Origin: Sciurus carolinensis
Taxonomy: Eukaryota > Chordata > Mammalia > Rodentia > Sciuridae
Length of the DNA stretch: 64,000 nucleotides
Assembly (NCBI RefSeq): GCF_902686445.1
Contig: NC_062215.1
Location: 24,264,750-24,328,749, forward strand
Direction of reading: 5' to 3'
The translations under genes and the position numbers were made by a program. Under the pieces are notes generated by a model. It saw only the letters and a list, made by a program, of their open reading frames with translations. It was not told the DNA's origin and made no database searches. Positions 23,765 through 33,930 of the stretch are shown one piece after another; positions within the stretch are counted from its first letter, which is position 1; each line of letters opens with the position of its first letter.

Positions 23765-23816
23765 GGAAAACAAAAACAAAAACAAAACAAAAAACAAAAC
23801 AAACAAACAAAAAACC
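23765..23816. repeat. (CAAAA/CAAA)n low-complexity tract
   Basis: About 50 bp of CAAAA and CAAA units. No SINE body precedes it on the plus strand, so its origin is unclear. Confidence 0.9.
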
Positions 23817-24752
23817 ACCCAAAAACCAAAATAAGTCTTTCTGCTTGAAAACGGGGGTAGGTTAGACAGCTAAATTGCTCATTTTTGTTCATCTGTAAGG
23901 TGGGGCTTTATTTTAAAAGACTACTTTGAAAAATATTTTTTAGGCTAGAGAGCTCATTGAACTTCTTTATAAGAATATTATTAGGCATTTTAGCATTACA
24001 TCCACTGAAATATATCTTCATTTAAGAGAGAATTAAAATTTATGTGCTAACTCAACTTTAAACAGTAATAGATTATAATGGTCCTTGCTCCTAACAGGGC
24101 ATAAGGGACCCCAACCTTACATAGGTTTTAAACAAATTAACCTCTGAAGATTACTGCCCACTTATTACATTAAATGCTCTACTTGATTCCCAAATATCTC
24201 ATCTCAATTGGGAAAACAGTTGAAGAAGATTCTGTTAACTGTGTGAACATGTAAGAGAACCGTGGGGCATCGCAAATGAGCATCAGTATCCGGAGAGTCG
24301 ATTTCAATCAACATTCTTGGCACTATGTCAGGGACACTAATGAGAGGCTGAGAAGAACAGGACACTGAATCCACCAAGGAGGGACAGAGAGGAGCCAGCT
24401 TCTCACGACACCTGGCTCCTTTCTAAAGTGCTCCTCTGATACGCCTCTGACATCGGCTAAAACAATATCAGAAAGAATAACATTTAAAAAATGACTAACC
24501 CAGAAAGAGGGAAGATCATTTCTCCCCAACCAAGCAAAGTGACAAAAAGCCCAAAAAATGGCAGTTCTACCAATGTGCAACCAGATGTCAAGGTGCTTTG
24601 GCGACAGATGTGACAAACACACAGAGACCGAAAGTGCAAAGGGGAAAAAAAGCAGAAAAGTGATCACACACCGCTTCATGGTGTGCACAAGACATGGCTA
24701 TTCATGGATGCTGTCGTACCTCTTTGGATAATATAAAAAAAAACAAGCAAGA

Positions 24753-24985
24753 AAGCTGGGTGAGGAGCCTCTAATAAAACTGAGTGGTACATGCCTGTAA
24801 TTCCAGCAACTCAGGAGGCTGAGGCAGGAGGGTTGCAAGTGTGAGACCAGCGTAGGCAACTTAATAAGACCCTGTCTCAAAATAAAAAAGTAAAAAGGAC
24901 TGGGGATGTAGCTCAGCGGTAGAGTGCTCCTGGCGTCAATCCCCAGTCCTGCGAAACTAAACAAAACCAAAAAACCCCTCCCCGC
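24753..24985 (+). repeat. B1-dID SINE with target-site duplication and odd head
   Basis: The 15-mer AAAAAACAAGCAAGA flanks it at 24738-24752 and 24986-25000. The body holds B1 (CATGCCTGTAATTCCAGC) and ID-like halves (GACTGGGGATGTAGCTCAGC). The usual head GCTGGGTG is separated from GGTACATGCC by about 23 extra bases, which is unusual. Confidence 0.9.
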
Positions 24986-25109
24986 AAAAAACAAGCAAGA
25001 GGCTAATAACACATTTAATCCTCTGTGGCATATCAGGTAATCTCAACTGTTATCTCAAAATACCTGCATCCTATCTCTGTGGAATGATTGCGTGTGTGTG
25101 CGTGCACGG

Positions 25110-25188
25110 TTTTGGTGTTGGGGATTGAACTCGGGGCCTTGCGTGTGCCTGGCAAGCGCTCTACCACTGAGCCACATCTCCGGCCCAG
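25110..25188 (-). repeat. ID SINE, minus strand, short
   Basis: GGTGTTGGGGATTGAACTCG to GAGCCACATCTCCGGCCC. Preceding GTGTGTGTGCGTGCACGG replaces a normal T-rich tail. Confidence 0.88.
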
Positions 25189-26547
25189 TGTGCTCCTGAT
25201 ATATAAGATATTAAACTCAATCTGTGCTCACGGCAACACTCGAAATGTACTGAATTTAATTTTGCAAATAATAACTGAGCACCTATTAACTGGGGATAAA
25301 GACATGACTACAAGTCACTGTGATAAGAACTGAAAGCTTTATGTCAGTTGAGTGTCTGGGAGGGGATCACTGAGCAGGAGCCATCTGAGCAGAATATGTA
25401 GATTTCATAGGTTGAAATGGGTGCGGGCAGTCTAGGTAAAAGGCACAGCATGGTTCCAGTTGGCCAGGCCTTTCAGCCCCTTGTGGGTGGGGCTAGGTGT
25501 GCAGGGCAATGACAGAGAGAAACAGCCAGGGGGCTTGAAGGAGGCTGGTGACAGGGTGACTCATCATGAACTTTGTGTTTTTGGTCTCAGTGTGTTTTCT
25601 TTCTTCCTTTGGCTCTCTATCACCATTTCTCCTTCCTATGAGTCTGGACAAGTGTACAGGGGGAAAAATAATTCCACAGCATTTTTGTTTCCATTTGACT
25701 CTAATTAAAAAAAAAACAAAACAAAACAAAAAACCCAGTTATATGCTTTATTATAAAGCAATCTGGTTTCTGGGTCTATAATAACCCCCTGGGGCGGTGC
25801 GGACAGCTTCAGAATGTGCATAGAAATTCCCAGGGAGGGCCCTTCGTTTTTCTTTCTGTTTGCTCTTCTGAAATCTCTCTAGAGAACACAGCTGGATTCT
25901 GTTGCTGCTGTAGCTGCTACAAGGCCCCAGTTACAGCTCTTCAGTGGTCTCAGGTACCTTCCTGGCTTCCAGTCTTAAGACCCCAGATAAAAAGAAACCT
26001 GATAATAGCTGTCCTTTTATGGGATCTTGAATCATGGAAATGGGCCTGTTTTGGCCTGCAAAATAACTTCAGAGGATATAAGAAAGGATTCAGAAAAGCC
26101 TCCCATTTTCTGCACACGGCTTTAACATTTCTTTGTGGTAGTTCCCTGAAGTTTAATCTACTGCAAATGAGATCCTAAAAATCAAGGGCCCCCAGATGCT
26201 CAACACGGATGTTCAGAAATCCCAGTGGATACCAACCTTGAAACAGCATTTTCCAGGACTAACATTTCTGTGGTCTGGTTGAAAACCTTGAGTGCTATGG
26301 TTTTCCCTCTTGGGAACAAGAATGCTAGCTGTGTAGGAAATGCTAATTATTTCATGATTAATGTGATTCGGTGCATTTAATTTGATGACCCATACATTAT
26401 TTTGATCAGGAAACAAAATTTTTTAAAATTTTTATTAACTTGGTATATGATCTGTACTCTTTCCTCTCTACTAGGAAGCCCACCTTGATGACACTCTGGA
26501 AGGATCTCACCTACCTGGCTTTCCCCATAGACACAGTGAAAGCTCAA

Positions 26548-26652
26548 GGGGCTGGGATGTGGTTCAGTGGGAAAGCACTTGCCTGGCATGTTTGGGGCCC
26601 TGAGTTCATTCCCCAGCACCACACAGAAAGAAAAAATAAAAATAAAAGAGGA
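26548..26652 (+). repeat. ID SINE, first of a tandem pair
   Basis: GGGGCTGGGATGTGGTTCAG to CATTCCCCAGCACCACACAG with an AAATA-rich tail. It belongs to the subtype with a TTGCCTGGCATG centre, unlike its neighbour. Confidence 0.92.
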
Positions 26653-26753
26653 GGGCTGGGGAGATAGCTCAGTCAGTAGAGTGCTTGTCTTGTAAGCACA
26701 AGGCCCTGGGTTCAACCCCCAGCACCGCAAAAAAAAAAAAAAAAAAAAAAAAA
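26653..26753 (+). repeat. ID SINE, second of a tandem pair
   Basis: GGGCTGGGGAGATAGCTCAG to CCCCCAGCACCG with a pure A tail (26730-26753). It belongs to the subtype with a GTCTTGTAAGCACAAGG centre and sits directly behind the tail of the first ID. Confidence 0.95.
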
Positions 26754-27122
26754 TGAAGGCTTGTGTAGGTCCCATTCCAAAGAAGAGAATTAGCAGAATC
26801 ACCAATGCTTCGTATCCCTCACAAAGCACATTTACCTGTTATAATGAAACGAATGAGAGGCCCAAGTCATTTGACTATTGATGGGTTTGCAGCGTTAGCA
26901 CAATCCGACGTTACCATCGGCTGTCCCTCCACCTAGCACCTGGCCTCGCAGTAAAAATGGGCCTGAGCAGAAGGTGCGCTCCACATTCCATCTGCTCAGG
27001 ATTTTCAATTTCACCTGCTTCGTACACATAGCTGCAAATGCCCAACTGGACTGTCTCAGGTCTAGTTGGTGAGGGCAGGGACCCCGCCATCGCCCAGCTT
27101 TTGGAGTTGTAAACACCACCAG

Positions 27123-27178
27123 ATCGCTTCTCAGCCTTTTGGCCAAGATCAAGTGTAGTATCTGTTCTTATCAGTTTT
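27123..27178 (+). pseudogene. Truncated U2 snRNA pseudogene
   Basis: Starting at ATCGCTTCTCAGCCTTTTGG and running through CCAAGATCAAGTGTAGTATC to TGTTCTTATCAGTTTTAA, this matches about the first 56 nt of U2 snRNA, including the 5' end and the branch-point recognition segment (GTAGTA). It differs at a few bases (TCAGCC for TCGGCC, GGCC for GGCT). The 3' two thirds (Sm site, stem-loops III and IV) are missing. The flanks share an imperfect repeat, AAACACCACCAG before and AAATGTCACCAG after, which fits LINE-mediated insertion of a truncated copy. It is not functional. Confidence 0.93.
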
Positions 27179-27196
27179 AAATGTCACCAGGTTAAT

Positions 27197-27392
27197 AGTA
27201 GCCAGCATTTACTGAGGGCTCCCGACATGCCAGGACCTTGTGCTAAGGGTTTTACACATGTCAGTTCCAGACTCTTCACCACATCCCTCCAGGATAGCTA
27301 CCATTGTTTTTTCCATTTTATAAGGGTGACAGTTAGAGAGGGCAGGTAACTTGCCCGAGGCCTCACAGAGAGCAGGCAGCAGCACAGATCCA
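27197..27392 (+). repeat. MIR relic
   Basis: CCAGCATTTACTGAGGGCTC, TGCCAGGACCTTGTGCTAAG, then ACAGTTAGAGAGGGCAGGTA and ACTTGCCCGAGGCCTCACAG follow the MIR consensus over most of its length, including the conserved core. It begins shortly after the U2 pseudogene. Confidence 0.9.
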
Positions 27393-29844
27393 TGGTGACA
27401 TACAGCCAGCTTTGCACCTGCAGTGCCGTGCTGTCTTTCATATGCCTCTGCTCCGTAGGTGGTCTTGTGAGGTGGTGGCAGAGGGGAGACACTGTTAGGC
27501 CCCACACTTTCCCTCTAAGTTCCTCAGGAACAGTGATGCAGAACATGCAAAACTCAAATCCATTTCTGAAGCAACAAGAATGGAGTGGAAAGGAAGCTGG
27601 GTGATGGGGATTCGTGGTTGCAATATTCAGATCATATTTAAATGTCCACATACCCCACCTTGGGTGCTGTCTCTAAGGACTCTGATGAATAGGGGCTTTG
27701 GGGAAAGAAACTGTTGGCTGGCTATAGCATTGTCCTTTGGAAACACAGACAAGTTAGCTGCTGTTTCCCTAACCTGCAGAAAGAGACCCTGGCTTTCCTA
27801 CTGTGTGGCTTTCCTCACTCCCAGTGGAAAGTAGTTGTGGATTCAGAGTTAGTGGCTTGAGATGGCAGACTAGTCTCCATGTCCTTGCATCCATGCCAAT
27901 ACTCAAATGGTGAGAATTTTAAAGTAATGCCCAGATATCTTGGCAGTGCCACAGTGACTGAGGGTAGGAGTTTAAGAGGCAGGAGATCATGGCAGGAGAA
28001 GTCAGTTATACATTCATTGCCCCCATCTGGGGCAAGGTGGAGATTTAAGTCCAAATTCATCTTATTTTTCTGAGGCCTCTTTCCCTTTGCTTTCTTAGCT
28101 CTGTATCTCTAAGCCTCTTCCCTGGCTCTTTCGAGAACTACCCAAGCTGCATAAAAGGCCCTTCCATTGCACCCCAGAAAGCTGAGTGGTTCAGGGAGGT
28201 TTTCCCAGAGCACTCTTCCACAGCTGTAACCAAAAGTGGAGTGTCACCTGGCCTTTTCCTGAGTCTGGGCAGGAGTGAGCAGAATGTGAGCTCACTAGGA
28301 AGATCCTGGCCAAGTTGGGGAGTGCATCTCCTTTTAGGGAGTGTTGTGAATTAGATCCATTTCTGCACCCTGCTGTTGCAATGGAGCAGGCTGTGAAAGG
28401 GAAGATTCTCAGAGGAGCTGTGTTTTAATGTAGCAATTTGATTCAATTTTCCACTCTATAAAATTACCCATCACTGCTCGTTGCTTTCTAACAGACACCT
28501 TCACTCTTAATTTAACAATCCTATCGAATTCTGCCAGGGAAATTGGAAAAATTTATCACCTGTGAAATTTTATTTTCCTTTGGTTGTATCTGTTTTTGTA
28601 AAACTTCATTAACGACGATGACTTGCTGAGGAAATTATCATTTTTTTTTAACTTCAGACACAAGAAATGGCTCGACCTCAACCAAGATATCATTTGCATA
28701 ATAAAACACAACAACAACAAAAAAAGGCTGGGGAAGTGGGGACTGGCAGAGGTTGGAAGTAGTAGGAGAAGAAGCAGGCTTTCCTTGGTGGGGATGTGTA
28801 GCCACAGCCCTGCTCCTTGACGCAGGGGACAATGACATGGCTTCTGTCCTAGGGAAGAGATGGAGGCAGAATGCAGAGTTGAGAGGATTGGATCCTCTTC
28901 TGAGGAAGCCTTGAAATGTGTTGCCTGTGGATGATGCTTTTAGCAACTAGCCCTGTCTTCAGAGGCCTGAGTGTTAGATTCACCTTAGTTCCTAGGTTCA
29001 TTTGGGATGGAGGTTTAAACTGCTATAAATTTAGGCTTAACTTGAATTTCTTAGCAGAGCACTGGCAAATTTCCACAGGAAGCCTCTTTCTGAATGGACT
29101 TGAAGATTCAGCATTCCTGTGGTCTAACTACCTCACAATTAAAAGGCTCAGGCTTTGGTGTTCCATAGTCTGACCCCCACTGTGCTCTGCACTGTTCGCC
29201 AGCTGCCGATCCCCACCAGAAGTGGCTCTGTGGAAGCAATGATGACTCTACATTTTCTGAGATGCCACTTATCCTGCCTTTGGACAGAAAGTGATCTACA
29301 GCACAGAGCTGCTGTACTGGTGGGCAGAGGAGATACACGTCAGGCTTATTCTGAAGAGTTGTGATTTGTTTCTAGGTAATAATGAGTTGTGCTGGCAGGG
29401 TTTTACTGCATTGCACAAAAGGTTGGTTAGCATTTATACATTTCAGACTAGCATTTATATCCTTCATACTTTGGAGGCAACTTTCTGTCACTCTTACAAT
29501 GCCACAGAAAAGATGTTGAAACCAGAGGATTTTGATGACTAACCCCAAAACTCATGGTAAACCATGAACACCAACATGGGTATTCTTGAACCCTTGGACT
29601 TTGTTGATGCATATGATAGATGACCTCATGTGGCACAGATGAGACACTCCTTGATCAGACTCATCTTGTCCCAGAGCAAGGCAGAGGCTCTAGAAGAGCT
29701 TGAGAATCAGAAGTTTCCCTACATTCTCTCCTTCGGAGGGTGAAGTTTAGATTTGGCTTCCTTAGGAGTTTTCAAAGTTATATTCTTCCACCAGGTGTAG
29801 TTTCTGAAACAAGGGGGATATAATTAGGAGATGGAATTTCTCAC

Positions 29845-30045
29845 CTGGTAAGACTTCATAAATATCCTCTTCCTTCTCCTCTGCAGGATCTTTTATCCCC
29901 ACACTCCCAGGCAAGAGGATGGGTCTGCTCTGGGAACCAGAATTTGGAGAGTCGAAACCATCAATATCATCATACGTCTCCTCTTCCTCTTCTCCTTCCT
30001 CTTCCTCTTCCTCTTCTTCATATGGGATGGTTAAGGAGCTCAGAT
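29845..30045 (-). CDS. SKAP1: SKAP1 coding exon: acidic linker with regulatory tyrosines
   Basis: This 201-bp exon follows the acceptor CCTGACAG and precedes the donor GTGAGAA. It starts with AT of an aspartate codon and ends with G of a split codon. It encodes D-L-S-S-L-T-I-P-Y, then an acidic run of eight Glu, one Gly and five Glu, then [35 protein letters not shown] and EEDIYEVLP. The tyrosine in E-E-D-I-Y-E-V (TAT at 29858-29860) corresponds to the human tyrosine (about 271) that, when phosphorylated, binds the FYN SH2 domain. The TYDDIDGF tyrosine is a second phosphorylation candidate. The linker is disordered in character, and the acidic run is a GAA/GAG coding repeat that may vary in length. 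A long pyrimidine-rich tract lies upstream of the acceptor. Confidence 0.96.
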
Positions 30046-32190
30046 CTGTCAGGGCAAAGATGGGAATGAATCAAGGTTGGGAGCAAAAGAAAAGAGGAAG
30101 GCAGGGAAGGAAAGAGGAAGGAGAGGGAGGGAGGAAAATAAAACATGTCAAAAGAAAATGAAACACTAGGTTAAGTGCTGTTATTTCTAATGTGGGCTTT
30201 GGTGGCAGGAAATCTACAGAAAAGGCCAGACCAGCACTGCTTCAGGTTTAAACCATCAACATAAATCCTTCCTTGCAATAAAACTTGATCAGGATGAAGC
30301 AGCCCTGAACAGTATGGGTGTGTGAATGAGAACACGAGGTGAAGGGAAGAAAATAGGCCAGAAGAGGAAATGCCAGCGCGCCACGCACTGCTCGTCAACT
30401 AGAAAACTGGACGCGTGAGTGATGGCCTGCGGTTCTCCATGGCACACAGAACCGGGGCCTCCATGGTGGCTTCTTCTGTAGGATGTCCTAGCTGTCGGAA
30501 GCCCATCTCCCCAGTTATCTCACTGCAGAATTTCAGACAAGTTTGTTTGTGGAGAGAAAAAAAAAATGAGCAAAAGTTGAAGAGGAAACCAAATGGGGTA
30601 TGGTGAAATATAACAGCCATCGGAGACCAAATGGAATGGCTGTACAGAGCAGTTACCATGTCCTTTGGCAACTGTACAGTCTGGCTGACCTTAAAGTGGG
30701 TCACTGAGTAGAGGATGTTGGGCCATTACAGCACTGGGGAGCACCAGGGCAGGGGAGGGAGATTGGTTTTTATTTTGATGGGGAACTGGGAAGGCTCATT
30801 CTCTGAGTAGCACAGAGTGCTCTCTGCAACCTTGCTGAGGGGCCCCGGCAGGATGGGCGAGTACAGTCAGCAGCCTCTGGGGAAGGGAAGGATGGAGAAA
30901 CATCCGATGTTCATTTCAAAACACAATAAAACTGTTTGGCTTGATTAGGCTTTTAATAAAGATTTTGCAACAATTTTCATCTGAATTCTGGTGCCACTTC
31001 ATATGAGAAAAGGATCAAAGACACATTTGTGGCTTAAACCATATGTTATTATTTTGTTTGTTTTAAAATAAAATGGAATGAATAATTTCTTCAATGTGGG
31101 ATTCTGAAAGTACCACAGGGTACAGCTCAATAAAGCTGCTTTGAGTTTTATTGAGGTTTACACACTTAGGGGTATATTACACGCATAAATCCAAGGCACC
31201 TAGATGAGAGTGTACCCTGTAGTCTCGCCATCAATGTTCATGTTTGCCTAGTTCCAGTCTATTATACGTGACGCTGCTGGTGGATGCAATAGTTTGTTTT
31301 TGTGATAGCAAAGGCATAACTGAGTAAAACAGGCAATTCTTGTAATTAAAGCTCGGGTGCTAGCTCCTTCTTATCTACAATAAAATCTTATACTAGAATA
31401 AAATCTGTGAAGAGAAGGCTTGGTGTTCTCAGGTTGATGTGTTCCTCTCAGTGTCTTGGGCCAAGTACAAAGTTGGTTCTCCTGCCTTTCTATGAGGCAG
31501 GGTCCTGCCATGAGGGTACAGGAGGGTTACCTGATGCCAGGTGACTCACTCAAGGTAGACTACTTCTACCTGCCACGCCATCCCAGGAAAGGCTTCTTGG
31601 GCCACTGCTACTGCTGTGCCTGCAGGCTGGCCAGCAGAGGGTACTCTAAGAGCAGTCATTTAATATCTTCAGGCAGGACTCTTCCCACCTCAAAGCAAGG
31701 AACATTTTCTTGTGGCTTGGGAAACAACAATTTGTTTTTAAATGTCCAAAGTCTCTGATGACCACCTAGATTAGTTTAGATTTCTGCTTCCCACTAAGAC
31801 TGAAAAAAGGGGAAGATTTTGGACCTTGTTTGCAATTAGAATGACTTTAAGTTGGACATGATGAATTCTCCTTCCAGAATGAAAGGGGTTTTAGGAGGCA
31901 GTGAATTGGGATGAGTTGGTTTTCAGGCTCTCCTGTTTTAGATTACTATTAAGACTTGCCTATCTGTAGGTAGATAGCTATGACATTAGAGGTCATCCCC
32001 GGGTTGATGATTTCCTTACTTTCTGATTCATACGCGGGACTCTTTGTTAAAATGTAGGGCATATGGTGAGGAGGGTAGAGGTGAGAAAGCAGAAAAAGTA
32101 CACATGGAAGCCTCTAGATGATACTTATGCAACAGAACTTCAATTGCAGGTCCACTCAAGTATTATGTATTTCAAAACAGTACCACTTAC
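30046..32190 (-). other. SKAP1: SKAP1 intron between PH-end exon and acidic-linker exon
   Basis: A 2145-bp intron with no recognisable SINE. It contains the pyrimidine tract near its 3' end and AT-rich unique sequence elsewhere. Confidence 0.85.
30080..30140. promoter_or_regulatory. SKAP1: Long pyrimidine tract upstream of the acidic-linker exon acceptor
   Basis: On the minus strand about 60 bases of almost pure C/T (CCTCCCTCCCTCTCC, TTCCTCTTTCCTTCCC) lie 35-95 nt before the acceptor at 30046. Such tracts bind PTB-family splicing regulators, so regulated inclusion of this exon is possible. It may also be only a purine microsatellite. Confidence 0.35.
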
Positions 32191-32254
32191 CCTTTAATAA
32201 GAAACTTATTTGATCCACCCAGTCTCTGGCTTCAGCTGGACTAGTAGCTGTAAA
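32191..32254 (-). CDS. SKAP1: SKAP1 coding exon: PH domain C-terminal helix
   Basis: This 64-bp exon has a strong acceptor (an A-then-T-rich tract ending TTCTCTAG) and the donor GTAAGTG. It starts in phase 0 and ends with one base of an aspartate codon. It encodes [21 protein letters not shown]. That is the last PH strand followed by the C-terminal amphipathic helix. The nearly invariant PH tryptophan is at 32219-32221 (TGG on the minus strand). The sequence appears identical to human SKAP1 as remembered, as expected for the most constrained part of the fold. Confidence 0.96.
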
Positions 32255-32625
32255 CTAGAGAAAAAAAATTGCAAATTAATTTATCACCTTCACTAAAATT
32301 TCCAAGCATCTTGGTAAGGAAGCCCAGGGGAAGTAATCTGTGAGTTTCAGAGTCAACTTTAAAGCTCAGGATTCTCTGTTTTGGTTTAATATTTAGGAAA
32401 AAGACCGAGTATTAAATTCAAACCATTTTTTCATCAGCAATTTTGCATACCCAGAGATTACAGCTCTTTAAGTCCAGACTTTATGTCCATGTGCATTCAT
32501 TTATTCGATTATCTATTCCTTCATCAGGCATTTATTTGAGAAAAATTTACAGAGTGGGGGAAAAGCAAAGCAATATGTCCATGAGATGAGAATACCATAA
32601 AGTAAATGCATTTGATAATAGGGAA

Positions 32626-32718
32626 CTTTTTTTTTTTTCTTTTCAGTGCTGGGGCCAGAACCCAGTCCTTGAACATCCTAGGCAAATTCTCTACCACTGA
32701 GCTACACCCGCAGCCTAC
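32626..32718 (-). repeat. Old ID SINE, minus strand
   Basis: A T-rich tail, then CAGTGCTGGGGCCAGAACCC and CTACCACTGAGCTACACCCG. The diverged box B region shows age. Confidence 0.85.
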
Positions 32719-32814
32719 AACTTGTTGTTGTGAGTGGACAGAGAGCATTTATTGTTGCCAGGAGTAGGTCGGGGAGGCTTGCTGAAGTAAAACTGTTTTG
32801 ACTGAATTAAAAAA

Positions 32815-32953
32815 AATTATATGTATTTTTGTGGTACTGGAGGCCTTTTTTATTTTTTATTTTGAGACAGGGTCTCACTAAGTTGCTGAGGCTGGCCTCA
32901 AACTTGTGATCTCCCAAATGGTTGAGATTACGGTGTGCACCACCACACCTGAC
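32815..32953 (-). repeat. B1-dID SINE, partial, minus strand
   Basis: Only a trace of the dID part remains (TGTGGTACTGGAGGCC), followed by the B1 part GAGACAGGGTCTCACTAAG to GTGCACCACCACACCTG. Confidence 0.85.
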
Positions 32954-33587
32954 TGGTTGGATGTTTTGAAAGAGTTGGTGGAAAGCGGTGGAGGGGGTTG
33001 GTCATTTCAGGTGGGGGTAACTGTGCAAGAGTAGAATGAGAACATCACGTGGGCAAGGCAGGCAGACCAGCTTGACTAGAGAACAATTACAGACGGAAGT
33101 CGAGGGTCAGAGATGAAGTGATAAAAGGGTCTGTGTGCTAGCAGTTCAGGCTTGAAATGTAGGCAACAGGAAGCTACTATCCATTCTAGCAAAGGGAGAG
33201 GGTGATTATTTCAATAGTGTGGGTAGGAGGGATTGGCATAGAGAACTTTGGAGACAGAAGATCAACTAGAAGGCTGTTTAGTCCTCTGGGTGAAGCAAGA
33301 GGGACTTAACTACTGTGGGGGCTGTGAGAATAAGTAAGGAAAGATCAAAAGGACACGGTAGAGGAAGAATCCACAGACCATAGTAATGATCTGGATTCAA
33401 TGGACCAAAGAAAAGAAGAAGTAAATAAACTACATTTTGATTCATAAAACAGGTCAGTCAAGTATCACCCCTTCATGATTAAAAAAAAAATGAATCAAAT
33501 TGAAATAACTGTTCCTGAAAAATATTTTAATTATCTAACCATTAGGATAAGATAAAGATATATGTTGTATGAGAAACTTGGGTTCCT

Positions 33588-33795
33588 GGTCAGGCACGGC
33601 GGCATATACCTGTAATCCCAGTAACTCTGGAGGCTGAGGCAGGAGGATAGCATGTTCAAAGCCAGTCTCAGCAAAAGTGAGGCACTAAGCAACTCAGTGA
33701 GATCCTGTCTCTAAATAAAATACAAAATAGGGTTGGGATGTGGCTCAGTGGTCAAGTGCCCCTGAGTTCAATCCTTGGTACCAAAAAAAAAAAAA
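33588..33795 (+). repeat. B1-dID SINE, plus strand
   Basis: GGTCAGGCACGGCGGCATAT, CCTGTAATCCCAGTAACTC, then GGGTTGGGATGTGGCTCAG to TTGGTACC with an A tail. Complete. Confidence 0.93.
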
Positions 33796-33807
33796 GGTTC
33801 CTGTATA

Positions 33808-33930
33808 ATTTTTTTTTTTTTTTAGTTGTCAATGGACCTTTATTTTATTTATACATGGTGCTGAGAATCAAACCCAGTGCCTCACACATGCTAGGCAAGC
33901 ACTCTACCACCGAGCTACAACCCCAGCCCT
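33808..33930 (-). repeat. ID SINE, long-tail subtype, minus strand
   Basis: A T run, TAGTTGTCAATGGACCTTTA, a TTTATTTA tail, ATGGTGCTGAGAATCAAACC and GAGCTACAACCCCAGCCC. It lies only about 13 bp from the tail of the preceding plus-strand B1-dID, so two A tails face each other. Confidence 0.93.

Larger units (their letters stand above)
21003..29844 (-). other. SKAP1: SKAP1 intron between acidic-linker exon and small exon
   Basis: An 8842-bp intron with two compound microsatellites, a few SINEs at 24.7-26.8 kb, a U2 pseudogene and a MIR. The part from 22.7 to 23.7 kb has no repeat and contains a block (22850-23230) with TAATCAAT, TTAGCATTG and TTTGCATTT motifs that could be conserved. I see nothing definable from 23830 to 24700 or from 27400 to 29840. 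Confidence 0.85.

Noticed and set aside
26377..26829. 150-codon open frame on the minus strand
   Set aside because: Most of it is the translated tail and body of two adjacent ID elements.
27123..27178. Functional U2 snRNA gene
   Set aside because: It lacks the Sm site and both 3' stem-loops, and I see no U2-type promoter element.
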